64,000 nt of DNA from Ciborinia camelliae (Eukaryota; Ascomycota; Leotiomycetes; Helotiales; Sclerotiniaceae), in assembly GCA_025890175.1 (NCBI GenBank), contig JANPYM010000014.1:877052-941051 (forward strand), in the 5' to 3' direction. Under the pieces are notes generated by a model that saw only the letters and a list, made by a program, of their open reading frames with translations, was not told the DNA's origin and ran no database searches. The position numbers were made by a program, and so were the translations under genes. Shown here one piece after another: positions 21,263 to 33,038 of this stretch (its first letter is position 1; each line of letters starts with the position of its first letter).

Positions 21263-24200
21263 GATGAAATGAAGTAGAAAAGAACGTAACAAATTTCAAA
21301 TGAAGATATGAAGGAGAGTAATGGGATAAAAAACCCGAAAAAGAGAAAAGAATGAATGTGAGTAGGAAATGAATGTGAGTAGTTGTTGATTATGCTTTAC
21401 TTTCTGGGTCGGAAGAGCATACTTATATTCCTATCATCCTGAGGCTGGTGGGATGATTCTACATTTGGAGAACTTTGAAGGCCTCCCGTTTCCAAGAATA
21501 TCGTTTGCCATGAATAGATCATGATGAATTGCGCCTTCTTGGAGCAGGTGATGGTCACAGTGGGATGAAGTCTGAGATGAAATTTAAATCCTATGCCAAG
21601 CAACCCCGGTCACTTCTTACAAGCCAAAATTCCTTCAGATTCAATATCTAGATCAGGTAATTGAGTATGATAGTGAGCCGGCTTCCTGATGAAACAATTC
21701 TCCATCACGCATAGGCTGCAAGGAAAAATCGTTATTGGCCAATAGACGATGTGATTCAGATTTGGGCGATTCGATGCTCCCGAAGGATTTACCGTTCATC
21801 AACACTTGAGGACTCAATGAGACCCCGGGGGCCAAAATTTTGTCAGCAAGTTTGTGTCAGCCCTGAACAACTATAGCTTTGTGCAATCATGAGAAATTCG
21901 CAGATTTGGTCTTAGAAAAATGCCGCCAATTGTACCAGAAAGCTTTGGTATTGATAATTACACTTTTGTAGTTTTTTTTTGCTCATGTGCGACACTTGTC
22001 GACAAGTATCTCAGTCACAATAATCTTGCGTCTAGTTGTTTTTCGGAAAATTATGAGCCGCGTCTACAAATATTTCAAGGTTGGACGGTATTAGCGCTCC
22101 AGTGGGCCCCCGCGAGTTACTATAAAAGATGGTATGGTTAAGGAAAATCTTAGTGGCCGATACAACTAATATGAGGCTCTAAAGATGTAGAACGTTCCAA
22201 ACTATGTAGTGAAGTGACAACTCCCCAATACGTCCAAATAGGTATTGATACCGACATCAAATCTATGATTACCTATAAATAGGTAGTTAGCCGCCCTTCA
22301 CTGAAGAATCGCATTGATTAGAACCATTAAATCATAGTATCAAATCTCGTGAAAGGGCAGCTCAAGCATACATGTGTGTGTAGCATTGCGGCATGATCAT
22401 GGCCATGACCTAGATCAAGACCGATAGCCTGGTCTAGAGTTATTACCAATCATATTCGTGCAACATTTGAATGGAATAAATGAGGAAGTAAGATTCTGAT
22501 TGGGAATGAGAATTGACAAAGCCAGAAGATTATTGCAACGTTGCTAGGTTCCTGTCATCCTGTCATCACTTTGAAATTAAGGGACTCGTGCACTGCGGCG
22601 AAGAGGAACCCGGACTTCATCTCTGCTTTCGCATACATCCAAAAAAAAGATAAGGGTGATTGCAGAATCTAATTAGGGTAAGGAACAACTATCTTCATCT
22701 CGCAAACGTACGTTTGATGCGCGTATCTTCATGGGATACTGAAGACAAACACAAGTTTAGTTTACCCCACACGGACAGTTAGGATCTTCTTGCTTATATA
22801 ATCATTCAGGCACAAGGCACAAGGTAGGCCCTGGCCCCTGGAGCTAAACCCCTTTAAAACTTTCGTGTAAAACGACTCAGCCGCGAAGGATTGATTGAAG
22901 TTTTGCTTGTATCTACTAGGTACTTTTCCAGATCGAATGATGATTAGAAGATTATACCACGTGTAAATCATACACGTAGAGAACTAATTGGTCAATTCGT
23001 GCATTTTTGTACCCATAACAGGCACCATTTGCTGACTAGATGAAAGATCCTCCCTTCTCGATTGGGCTCATAACCTTATATAATGAATTCTTAGTAATTT
23101 ACCTAGATACTTTCCATATATTCTTACCACCTTCCCAATGTCATCTTTTTTTTTCTTCAGATGAAGAAGGAATGCAATATCACAATGTCACTCAAGTACT
23201 CCCTACAACGTTTATAATCAGTATATCGTATCCTTCATAAGGCTGGTGTACAAGTCTCAAAAGGACTGAACGAGAGTAGCCATCCGTTTCTTCTATCTTT
23301 ATCACATTTTTTTGTGTAGCCAATCGCAATCCCATCCACATCTACCGGCATGAATTTAATTGTGTTCATGTTCCATATTGTACTCGAAATTTGATATTTG
23401 ATATCGGTATTTTGATAAAGGATTACCCAAGGGCATTGATACTGGAAGGCTTGGCTCGAGGTTACAGGAAGACTGTGGCAAAGCAACCTATCTAATCTCC
23501 CCCGTGAAAGCCCAATATTTGTCGAAGGAGAAGCAACGCAATTTGACGTAAGCAAAGTTGTTCGTATTGGGTCTGATGGCACAATCGGTTGAATTCTTGT
23601 CCGACTTGTTTTGTATGTCTCTGGTAAGCATCGTCTTCGTTTTCTTTTAGGAATACTCATCTCTTCTGAGACTGATGCTGCGACAATTGATGATTTTCTT
23701 ACTTGACGGGTACAACCAGAAACCACCCGAGGATATACTAACTCGGCTCAGAGCCCGTCCAACTTCACGGAAATAGGTTGATCGATTTTCCCCTCAAAGA
23801 ACTAATTATAGCACACGTAGTCGTCATGCTACTTGTTCCGCTTCAGAATTCTTTAAGTCAAGTCATAATTTACTGCTTTCTTTGAAGGGGGAATATTTCT
23901 GCATTGCTTATAATCCTCGAACCGTTTAGTATCAATTGTTATTTGGCCAGCACTGAGAAGTTTATGTGTTGAATTGAGTATCTGTAGTCCTCGACACGAA
24001 TTCAGTCGATTGCGACTTCGATTCGCAGGGCGGCCATGGGAGAATCTGTAGCTTTTGAAGCTCTTTTAATGCATAAGTGTTCCAGCATTGAAATTCGTGT
24101 TAAGGCGTCAAAGTTTAGATCTAAAGTTCTGGGAAAGTCGAAGCTTTTGTACTTTCAATGTATGAGCACAAATCCGACAATGGAACCTGTGATAGTCCAC

Positions 24201-24446
24201 GGCTCTAAACCACTCAATTGAAAGCCATCAACAATTACTAGACTAGCGTATCCCTTCCCGGTATACAACTGCTCTTTCCTACTATACATGCCCGTCATAG
24301 TAATCAAGTCAATTGCACTTGCCGATTGAGATATCTGGAGAACAGCACTCAAGTGCCATGCCATTCATTTCCCATTTCCCATTTCCCACATTCAATTTTG
24401 AAATTCCAACAACACAGACAATTGAAAATATCATCATTTCCAAACC
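21263..24446. other. 3.2-kb intergenic region, possibly one orphan ORF
   Basis: Chitinase promoter at the left, orphan-gene promoter at the right. Apart from the weak frame at 23235-23726 I see nothing coding. A run of CCCATTT units sits near 24370. Confidence 0.5.
23235..23726 (-). CDS. doubtful hypothetical ORF
   Basis: An open frame of 163 codons in otherwise gene-free DNA. It begins at a GTG codon; the first in-frame ATG is 22 codons in. It carries a basic cluster (PKRKRRRC) but no domain I recognise, no signal peptide and no membrane helix. A frame of this length can occur by chance in this much A+T-rich DNA, and a decayed gene fragment is another possibility. Confidence 0.2.
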   Translation of the reverse strand: MVSGCTRQVRKSSIVAASVSEEMSIPKRKRRRCLPETYKTSRTRIQPIVPSDPIRTTLLTSNCVASPSTNIGLSRGRLDRLLCHSLPVTSSQAFQYQCPWVILYQNTDIKYQISSTIWNMNTIKFMPVDVDGIAIGYTKKCDKDRRNGWLLSFSPFETCTPAL

Positions 24447-26139
24447 ATGTTCCGAAGGAGTGGCAACAAATCTTCGACTCTACCACCCGAGGACGTTCTT
24501 GACAGTGACTCGGCGCCTAATCTCACTGATAGTGATTATGATTGTTTGAGCGATGGTGCAGTTGATCGTGAATTGGCCGTCAAGGACATCCCTGAGTATT
24601 TGCCCCAATGTCGAACCTCATCTCATGGAATTCCCACGTTAGCATATCAACTGATTCGAGAAATGAAATAGGCAAACAAAGTTTGACTTCGTGCTCCTCG
24701 ACGTCTTTACTCGAACTATCGGAAAGGGTCGCCGAATTGCAATAATCATTCTCGATGGAGAAACGAGAGAATTCCTTTTACCTTTCGAGAGGGAATTGCT
24801 AGTCGCAAAATACGATTGCCCTGCCATCGTTCTATATTCCAGGGGGGACGAAAAATCTCAGTTTTATATCGAGCATCAATTCAAAGACAAGGCGAAAACT
24901 GATTGGGAGCCGTTCGATACATCTCATGGTGTGCTTGCGCTGAATGCCCTTCTCGACTTCACAGACGCAGGGCTCAACAATCGAAAAGAAGGGAGATTAA
25001 TTCGTCAATTTCTTGATGGTGCCAATGACTTTTCAGTTATGAATTATCCTGAACAACATTATGTCTTCATGGAAGGACGGCGGGAAGATGATTGGTTTGA
25101 AATAATGCCATTTCGTGCCGGACGCCATTTAGCAATTCTGGATAAGACACTGCAATATAGGACTGTGCGAATGCCGCATTCAGCGATATATAAGGCCGGC
25201 TTCACAGAAGATATAATTAAAGATATTTCAAGGAGTCCGGTTTTCGTCCATCAATTCGGACTCTTTGGATTCACGCTCATCAATCTGAAAACAAATCATC
25301 TTTTTAATCGGATTACAACTGGAATGCCAGAATATCTGGTAAGAGAAGCTGTATCACTGTGTAAGGATTCTTTTACTGGACAAACTGCCGGTACGGTATT
25401 CTTCTATATGTCGCCGAGATTGTCTGAAACAAGCTCGCACATTAAAAAAAGCAATGTGGCACTATTTGATCTTTATCAGATAGATGCCACAATTGTTGCA
25501 CCGTTTCCCGATAGCCCGGCTACTGGAAGTGCGGCAACTGCATTAGCAGCATACCTTGCAATGTATGTATCTGAGCACGATGTCCAATGTCATAGCACTC
25601 CCGAGAGAGAATTGAACATAGGCGATCTGAGAATATCACGATTCACGATGCAGTTTGCTACTGCCAACACTGCCAAAAATCAAGAAAGCTGGGTTGAGAT
25701 TGTGGTACAGACAGAAATCGATAGTCTCTTGAGAGCCAAGCTTGTCGACCTGAAATTCGGGGCCCCCGTTACACTAGTGCATCGACAAACGATGGGGGTC
25801 TCTCGTGAATGTCTGAGCATGGAATCTAACTTATGGAAGTCCAACTTCAAAAATATCATAACCAGAGCGGAAGACAATGATAGGCCCGAGAACGAAAAAT
25901 TCCCAAGTTTGGATGATGTCAATAATGAAATCAAGAATATAGCTGAAGAGACAGGGGGAGACGAGAGAGCTGCAAGAACCAGAAAGGCTGTGTGGGGATC
26001 AAGCATATTTGCACCTCACGATTTAACAGATCTCCATGCGCAAGGTCTCAGTTCTTTTTTGTCTTTGAGCAAGCAAGAAAGGGCGTACTTGGCTCGTTTG
26101 TTCAAGGAAGGTCGGGATGAATCCACAGTAAAAGATTGA
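24447..26139 (+). CDS. unrecognised fungal protein, 538 residues
   Basis: Exons 24447-24595 and 24672-26139 are joined by a 76-bp intron (GTATTT...CTGAT branch...ATAG). This is the only splice I found that removes the TAG and TGA stops near 24670 and keeps phase, reading VKDIPEQTKFDFVLLDVF. The first 45 residues are acidic and Ser-rich. The body is a long mixed alpha/beta-looking sequence without signal peptide or membrane helix; visible landmarks are RRIAIIILDGETREFLLPFE, VFVHQFGLFGFTLINL and a small-residue stretch SPATGSAATALAAYLAMY. I do not recognise the family, and no neighbour suggests a role. A degenerate tandem repeat follows directly downstream. It is probably lineage-restricted, but that is a guess. 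Confidence 0.7.
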
Positions 26140-26234
26140 GAGGACGTTACCATAGTTAGGTATTCTTAGATGAAGGGGTTTCGGTTACTTGGCTTACCTA
26201 GTATCAATTTCAATCTACCCCGGTTATATTGATC

Positions 26235-26615
26235 CTTGAGAGACCATTTGATTGTTCAAATACAAATTCAACATTGAAAAGTGACATGAGGCTTATAAGC
26301 CTGTCAGACGATTTGATTATTCAAATCTAGATTAAATATTGAATAATTCCACGGGGCATTGAAGCTAGAGAGGTATCATTGTGTACCAGGTAAATAAAGA
26401 TTCAAATATTAAAAAGTGCAATGGGCCTATGAATCCTCAGATGATATTCGATCATTGGATTCAAGCATACACATTGAAGAGTATCATGGAACCTTTAAGG
26501 CTTATAAGCTACTCGATCTTTCAAATTCAAAATCCAACATCTAAGAATATGATAGAGAATTCAACCTGAGAGACTACTCGATTCTCCAAATCCAGATTCA
26601 AACATTAAAAAGTGT
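26235..26615. repeat. degenerate 55-75-bp tandem repeat, about six copies
   Basis: Units share an order of short blocks: CCTGAGAGAC, a CGATT-TTCAAAT block, ATTCAACATTGAAAAGTG, and GGCTTATAAG. Copies vary in length and have drifted strongly. The array begins about 100 bases after the stop codon of the orphan gene. Confidence 0.65.
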
Positions 26616-27429
26616 AAGATACTTCACCAAGGTTGTTGCACAGGAACATTGTCAAATGTAAAGGAGCAGGATGATGAGATGCGAATATCCTCCAAAGTTC
26701 ATGCATATATATTGAAGCCTCCGGTTTTGAGAGAACAGCGGGGATCACAAAGGGATGTCTGTAGCATGCAGGTTGTCGACATATATTACCTCCATGATCT
26801 ATCTTAAGTATCGCCATATATTCCTCTTGAGAAATTATATGAACATTTCTTCGAGTCTTTTGAATCCTTTGGGAACTCTGCTATCAAGTGACAGTCTAGA
26901 TTAAATGGGGAGAGATCCATTCGCGCGCGTGTTTTGGGGAGTGTCCGAAGATCCTATAATGAGATATCGTGAAGTAGTATTACCACTGGCATCGTTCGAG
27001 TGTTTGTCGATGTATTGAGGGATTGGAGGGGCACTGTGATAGAATGGATGATTTCTTGTCCGCAGATTTTCGCCGAGCTCTCCAGGGCTTGCTCATCCCA
27101 ACTCTTTATTGGGGGTTAATTTGCAGAGATAGAATGACGTATGATGGTTCATAGAGAGGTATCAGTTTGCCGGCGTTGAGAATGTGATTAGTCATCACGA
27201 GAGATCAATGTATCAAAAAATGTAGCTCCCAAGGGCTAGTTAGTGATTGTGGCTCGTGTGTCGGGCAAAAATCTCTAGCCACAACGATCAATCTGGGTAA
27301 GGTAAGCTACAGAGGCGGACTAATATTTGTCCGACTGAAATACCACGAAGGCAGAATATCTTTCTGAAAAAAAAAGTAAAGAACAAAAATATTGGAACAT
27401 CAACAATGGCTGTTGTGTATCGTGAGTTA

Positions 27430-27501
27430 TGCAACCACGGCGAATCGAACGCCGACCTCCACCTTGGAAGGGTGGAATCCTAACCATTGGACTATAGAAG
27501 C
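27430..27501 (-). tRNA. tRNA-Gly (UCC), acceptor stem partly mispaired
   Basis: On the minus strand, 72 nt including the discriminator base. The A box (TAGTCCAATGGTTA) and B box (GTTCGATTC) are intact. The anticodon stem pairs CCACC with GGTGG around the loop CTTCCAA, giving anticodon TCC, which reads GGA glycine codons. The T stem CGGCG/CGCCG is perfect. The acceptor stem GCTTCTA/TGGTTGC has two T-T mismatches and one G-T pair, which is poor for a working tRNA. No intron is present. The first T run suitable for Pol III termination (T5) is about 40 nt downstream, with T10 at about 54 nt. It may be a decaying copy. Confidence 0.75.
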
Positions 27502-28569
27502 TTGATATCTCAAAGCTGATGTTTGCTCTGTTTGATGCAAGATAGCCATTCGATTAATATTATATTGTTGAGTTATATCTTGGAAGAAAACTCTGTATAT
27601 GGCCAGGGATGAATGGGAATATTCAACACAGAAGTTATGTGGATACTTCGGTGGAAATATGGACCACCCTGTATGCAGGCCAAGAACCAAGATATACATG
27701 TGGATTCTCTTTCATGTGGGGATAGAACATACAACATACTTTTCTGGTCGATATACATTATTGGCCTCTTCTAACATTCCCTCAATGTTTCTCAGTATCT
27801 AAAGCTATCGATCGTCTTCGTGGTCCGATTTGCATCTCTCATTTTTCGGGTCTCCCTTATATAATGAACGAGATGAATGGAACATCAGGCTTCATGATCT
27901 GATATATATATCTACCTATCTGCCTCTTGCTTCGAGCATCCCCGACGGTTCTGAATACCACTGGCTATCTCGTCTTAATAATGCAGACCATATATTTTCA
28001 TTCTCCAGATCCAGTTTGGATAATGCACACTTCTCTTCCAATGTTTATAGCAGTTAATTAGCCAGCTTAAGTATAGGATTACATAGGTATCTAGTGATAT
28101 CTCCTCTAACATTTTCAGCTCTTATCCTACTATTCCCAAACTGTTTTGAATAACTGGTGATATCTCGTCACGTATTTTCAGAGTCTACCAATCTATAAAT
28201 TCATCGACGGAGTATAGACATCATTGACATCCAGTCTGATTTTATGAGTCATCAGCCCTTCAATAATTGTAATCAGTTGAATATCTAGTATCATGCCATC
28301 TAAAGCTTCCAGCTTTTTACCATCTCAATCACCCCATAAATCATCTCTAAATTTCAACGTTCGGTTTTTCCATCCATCACACTCGTCCTTAATATTATCA
28401 TCTAAAGTACTTTCGATTTCTGATCTCTTCCTGGTAGCTCACTGGAAGCAGGCTGTCATCCATCATATTTTGATCAACAGGTTCGCCCATACAACCAAAA
28501 TCAGGAAAGTAACGGGGAATCTGGCGTGATTCTCTCAATCCATCACAATGCATATCCCTAGCCTCCCCA

Positions 28570-29501
28570 TCAATGAGGCATCCCCCCATTAACCTCAACT
28601 ACACTCCCATTAACATACCTCGCCTCTTCACTCATCAAAAAACACACCACATCAGCGACTTCCTCCGGCAACCCCATTCTATATCAGATGGAGGAGTCAG
28701 TTATTATCTATCAAGGAGCAATTTTCGGGTGATAGGGTCAAATCTGTATTAGAAAATAAAAGAGAGACAAAAGACGAAATATAAAAATGGAATTTGGGAT
28801 CACAGTGAACATACATGGGTATCAGAGAGTATGAAATCGGTGATTTGTGAACTAATAACGTACCTCCCCATCGAAACCGTCCCTTCTATCCTCCTCACAG
28901 CCTCCTCCCCTTCCACCACCGACGCATTCGTAGGCGTGTTAATATATCCCGGAGCAACCACATTCGTTCTTATACCCTTCGGACCCAGTTCCAACGCCAT
29001 ACATTTCGAAAATCCAATGATGGCGTATTTCGTGGCGCAGTATACCGAGTAATGTGAGACGGGAACGATGCCACAAATGGATGATACGTTTACGATTGAG
29101 GAGCCTGGGGCGAGGTGAGGAGCGACGGCGCGGGTGATGTTGAATGTTCCTTTGAGGTTGGTATTGATTAATTTATCACAATATTCATCTGTGACTTCGG
29201 TGATGGGTATAGCGGCGGGGTTGACACCGGCGCAGTTGAAGACATGGTTTATGGTAAAGGCATCATCGAATATAAGTTTTTCGATAATAGCATCGCAAGC
29301 TTGGGAATCGCTGATATCAAAAGTGTATATGGGATGTCGATCTCGAAACCTACAAAGGAGCCTGGTTTCAAAAATACGCATGTCGCTGTCGCATAGGAGG
29401 ACAATTGCGCCGAGGGAAGATAACTTAATGGCGGTGGATCGTCCGATTCCACTTCCTGCGCCGGTGACGAGAACTGTTTTGTCTTCTAATGATGAAGCCA
29501 T
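28570..29501 (-). CDS. short-chain dehydrogenase/reductase (SDR, FabG-like)
   Basis: Exon 1 is 29501-28864 and exon 2 is 28678-28570, with an unusually long 185-bp intron (GTACGT...ATATAG); 248 residues, normal for a classical SDR. The Rossmann motif TGAGSGIG lies at residues 13-20, the N-A-G motif reads NCAGVNP, the catalytic serine is in NVSSICG, and the active-site Y-x3-K is YCATK. Exon 2 encodes the conserved end (MGLPEEVADVVCFLMSEEARYVNGSVVEVNGGMPH split by function: cofactor-side helix and the V-x-G-G turn). It should reduce or oxidise a keto/hydroxy group with NAD(P)H; the substrate cannot be told. An aspartate-like acidic end of strand 2 (LLCDSD) hints at NAD(H) preference. Reading through the intron would replace the C-terminus and lose the VNGG turn. 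Confidence 0.9.
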
Positions 29502-30829
29502 TGTTTTTGAGATTTGGAATGGAGAAAAGAAAACTTGAAAATTTCTGGATTGTTTTGCTACAAACGAAAAAGCAGTAGACTATGTCTATGGCAAGGCGGG
29601 GTTACGGCACAGTACCTAACGTGATATGAGATATATGCTGTGCAACCTCATTAATACTGTAATACACAACGGGAAATGCAACCATACCCACAAAGATACA
29701 GATGAATTGTATAAACTTTCACATTCCCTCACAACTCGTATATAAAATGAATTGTTGAGACCACAATTTTTAATGGTTAGTTATTATGATTCCTTCGAGA
29801 ATCGACGAATGTCTCCTAAGGGAAAGAAAAGGAAATTCAACCTACCAACCTCCAACTCAGATATTAAAAGAATCATTCAATATTAAATAAAGTAAAATCA
29901 TTTCTACATCTCAATTCTATCTATGTCCTCAACCACACACATTATACCATATATTCAAAATGTAACATCACCCACCTTCCTCCTTCCTCCTCCCTCCCTC
30001 CTCCATATACATTCGAATCTCAAATCTCCCCAAGAATATGGATTCTCCTCCCCTCCCCCGCCAGCCCAGCATAAATAGATAAACAAAGACGTAGGTAATG
30101 GAATCCTAAGTAGTAATCCCAAGTACCCAATTACAACATCATCTAAATCTTCACCTGTCAGATGCAAAGGAAAAAAAAAACCATCATCAACAATTTCCTC
30201 GAATTTCATTTTTTACTTCTTCTCAATAATAATCAACTCTCAAATCGAATATTTTCTATTTCTTTTGTGTGTGCTCAGATCAGATCAGATCATATAGACA
30301 CGAAGCGGACTGTATTTATCGGCGCTCGACTATCGTCACATGACCACTTTGTGTGGTGTCTTACTACAGAGCACCCGTGTCTTGATAGAACCACACCTTT
30401 GTTGCAACTCGCCAATCTACAGGGACCTTGCTAATTTATTAGCATCTAGGTACCTACCAATTCTAAATTGAGAGAATAGTTCAGGGTATCTGGGTTTTAA
30501 ACAATTGGATGCTAAAGAATAAACGAAAGCCGATGATGATAGGTAATGAGAAGATAGATGAGTACCTACTTAGGCACCTATGTATAACAAGAACCAATTA
30601 TTAGGAAATGGAATGGATGATCGGGATAGATTTTTGGCATCGGCTGTAGAGAATTAGATAGGGATGGGCTAGGATGGGTGATGAGATGAGATGAGTTTAG
30701 GAGGGAAAAAAAATCCACAAGATATTTCACATTATGCTTCTAAGGTTATTCTCCTCGATACCTAGGTACCTACCTAGTAAGTAGATATGAAAATAACAGT
30801 AATGATAATGATAATGATATAGAATTTTC

Positions 30830-30874
30830 TCATCTAATCTAATCTAATCCCATCTCATCTCATCTCATCTCATC
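30830..30874. repeat. ATCTA/ATCTC microsatellite
   Basis: Run of CTAAT/CATCT pentamers in intergenic DNA. Confidence 0.7.
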
Positions 30875-31197
30875 TTGTACAGAGTACCTAACGAGGTACC
30901 TACCCACCGACTAGGTAGGGAAGAGACACCCATCCATCCATCCATCCATTCTGCAAATTGGCAACCAAGTAAGATTAGGTTGGTCCATTACATTAGATAC
31001 AGTGGGAGGGAAAAGGTATAATAATTATCCAGAATTCCATTCATCCCTTCAACCCCCCTCTCCAAAAACAACATCAACGCCTTATTCCCTTCCTTTCCTT
31101 AGTTAGCCATTTATTAATGCTAGTGCTAATGCTAATGCCAATAAAGTCTATTTTAGTATTCCAATGCCCAGAGCGACCATTCATCACATCTCAACTC

Positions 31198-31226
<29 letters not shown>
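31198..31226. repeat. ATCA tetranucleotide microsatellite
   Basis: About seven ATCA units just past the 3' end of the glycosyltransferase gene. Confidence 0.85.
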
Positions 31227-31228
<2 letters not shown>

Positions 31229-31265
31229 CCACGCCGACGAAGAACAGAACAGAATGGTATCATAA

Positions 31266-33038
31266 TCAAGCTCTCCCTGCCCAATCTTCCCTAGGTGGCA
31301 CCTCACCCCGTAAATTCACCCAGCCCTTCTCACCTGGCGCAATCACGCCCTCTTTTAAAATCGTCAGCTGCCTCACCCCACAATACCCCCCCTTCCTCGC
31401 CACCCTCTCGTAATCCACATAATGTCCCTCCTTGATCCAGTATCCCTTTGGTTTTGCGATCGATCCATCATATGGTGTCATCTGTCTTTTCGCATGCATG
31501 ATTCTCGATGGCCGAGAATTTTCAGAACGTGATTTAAGACCTCCGACTATGGCGGAAAAGTATGAGGACGCTGATGATACTTGGAGAGAATTGAAACCTT
31601 GCCAGGTAGAATCCTCATCACCTAGATCTCTCGTTTCGTGTGTTTTGTTCACCGCAGAGCTAGTGGCACTTGCATATTTTCCACCGAAATCCTTCTGTAG
31701 ATCAATCATTGCTTGTTCCTGTTCCGGCGTAAACGAGTTCGGGATCCATAACCTATCCTGCACAATATCTCCCTCCTGCTCCGCTCTCCTATTATTGAAT
31801 TTTGGTAGATGAGCAAAATGATTGATAATAGCTTGCCATGGCACAAATAGTCGTTCAAATCGCATCGCATATTTGATATTGTTGAATGATTTCACATCGT
31901 ATGCGACTCTCACAAAAGGATTCATGAAAATACCTTCACCCCAATCCTCATTGGAATTTGTAGTCAAATCCGGAAAATCTGGTGTTGCAAGAATATCGGC
32001 GTTGATGAGACAGCATTCGGAAGAATCCCAGAAAGATTCTGGTTCGGATCGAAATTTGAGTGGAAGTTCTGCCAGTGAGGTTGACCGTTCAAGCCCTCTT
32101 TCTTTCGAAATAGAAGAGGTAGTATTTGTGACTTGTTTTTGGAAAAACCTCCCATCGAAAGCCACGATGCCGCCCCAACAACTCTTAACCCTGACTGCAT
32201 CTTTTCCAGCCAAAACATCATTTCGACTAGTACTCTCTCCCTTTCCTCCAAACCATGGGAATATTGGTAGACCAATACTATATCCCTCTGTGTCCCTCGT
32301 AGCGTATGTATCATAAAACTTCCAGCTCGTAATAAAATCCGCACCGCAAACCGCCTTATACTCCGCTCTCCCCTTCTCATTCACATTCGTTCCCCATAAC
32401 AACCTCATGGCACCCTCCACCTCAAAGATTACATCATTCAAGAAAAGGACTCTCTCATATTTCTCCGTCACGTTCCCAGATGTAATAGGGTCCAAAGCCT
32501 TATTCCTCACATCCGCCAAAAACTCAATTCTCTTCACCCTCGTGTGTCCACTGGGTAATGTAACACGATGTAAAGTGGAAAGATCAATAGCATCATCCAC
32601 CTCAGCCACCATCTTCTTCTGCACGCCATTTAACCTCCTCTCGAGTCTCTCCAACGAATCCTTAGGTCCTCCATAGACACTAACAAAAGCCCTCTCCTTT
32701 CCAATCGCCTCGACCAGCGCCACTAAATTGTCACCCCAAACCCCATCTATAAGTTCCGGATCCACAATATTTGCCGCAATGAATACCTTTTCATCATTGG
32801 GTATCGAGAATTTCGGGGGATTCGTATAACTGGCGTTGAAGATGACTTGCCAGCATAGAAACAATATGAAGAATATGAAGATGTATGTTGGTTTGCAGAT
32901 TCTTCTGAAGGCTCGTAAAAGTTTCGATGCTATGCGCCGCGACGAAACGGTCTTATCTTTGAATTCGTAAGTAACATCGTTGGCATCGAGGGAGTTACGT
33001 GGGAGGGGATCGTATCGAGGTGAGGATGATCGTGTCAT
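31266..33038 (-). CDS. CAP59/CMT1-type glycosyltransferase (GT69), type II membrane protein
   Basis: A single uninterrupted frame of 590 residues. A short basic cytosolic tail is followed by one membrane anchor at about residues 51-67 (TYIFIFFILFLCWQVIF), as in Golgi glycosyltransferases. The luminal domain matches the cryptococcal mannosyltransferase 1 family: KVFIAANIVDPELIDGVWG, FVSVYGGPKDSL, RIEFLADVRNKAL, VLFLNDVIFE (acidic metal-binding type motif), CGADFITSWKFYDTYATRD and SCWGGIVAFD. Founding members add alpha-1,3-mannose to capsule or glycolipid acceptors in Cryptococcus; in ascomycetes the acceptor is mostly unknown. A Lys/Arg-rich C-terminal extension follows the domain. No introns, unlike nearly all its neighbours. 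Confidence 0.93.
   Translation of the reverse strand: MTRSSSPRYDPLPRNSLDANDVTYEFKDKTVSSRRIASKLLRAFRRICKPTYIFIFFILFLCWQVIFNASYTNPPKFSIPNDEKVFIAANIVDPELIDGVWGDNLVALVEAIGKERAFVSVYGGPKDSLERLERRLNGVQKKMVAEVDDAIDLSTLHRVTLPSGHTRVKRIEFLADVRNKALDPITSGNVTEKYERVLFLNDVIFEVEGAMRLLWGTNVNEKGRAEYKAVCGADFITSWKFYDTYATRDTEGYSIGLPIFPWFGGKGESTSRNDVLAGKDAVRVKSCWGGIVAFDGRFFQKQVTNTTSSISKERGLERSTSLAELPLKFRSEPESFWDSSECCLINADILATPDFPDLTTNSNEDWGEGIFMNPFVRVAYDVKSFNNIKYAMRFERLFVPWQAIINHFAHLPKFNNRRAEQEGDIVQDRLWIPNSFTPEQEQAMIDLQKDFGGKYASATSSAVNKTHETRDLGDEDSTWQGFNSLQVSSASSYFSAIVGGLKSRSENSRPSRIMHAKRQMTPYDGSIAKPKGYWIKEGHYVDYERVARKGGYCGVRQLTILKEGVIAPGEKGWVNLRGEVPPREDWAGRA

Larger units (their letters stand above)
26140..28569. 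other. gene-poor region with tandem repeat and a tRNA
   Basis: Holds the degenerate repeat at 26235-26615 and the tRNA-Gly at 27430-27501. Nothing else could be supported on either strand. Confidence 0.5.
29502..31265. other. intergenic region rich in simple repeats
   Basis: 1.76 kb without a supported gene. It holds ATCT, CATC and ATCA microsatellites, GATGA runs and a copy of TACCTAGGTA at 30759. It separates the SDR promoter from the 3' end of the glycosyltransferase gene. Confidence 0.6.

Noticed and set aside
27430..27501. tRNA-Glu
   Set aside because: The D arm resembles fungal tRNA-Glu, but the anticodon in the 7-base loop is TCC, which is glycine.
31432..32676. Plus-strand frames inside the CAP59-like gene
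   Set aside because: Antisense shadows of a single-exon gene with clear family motifs.
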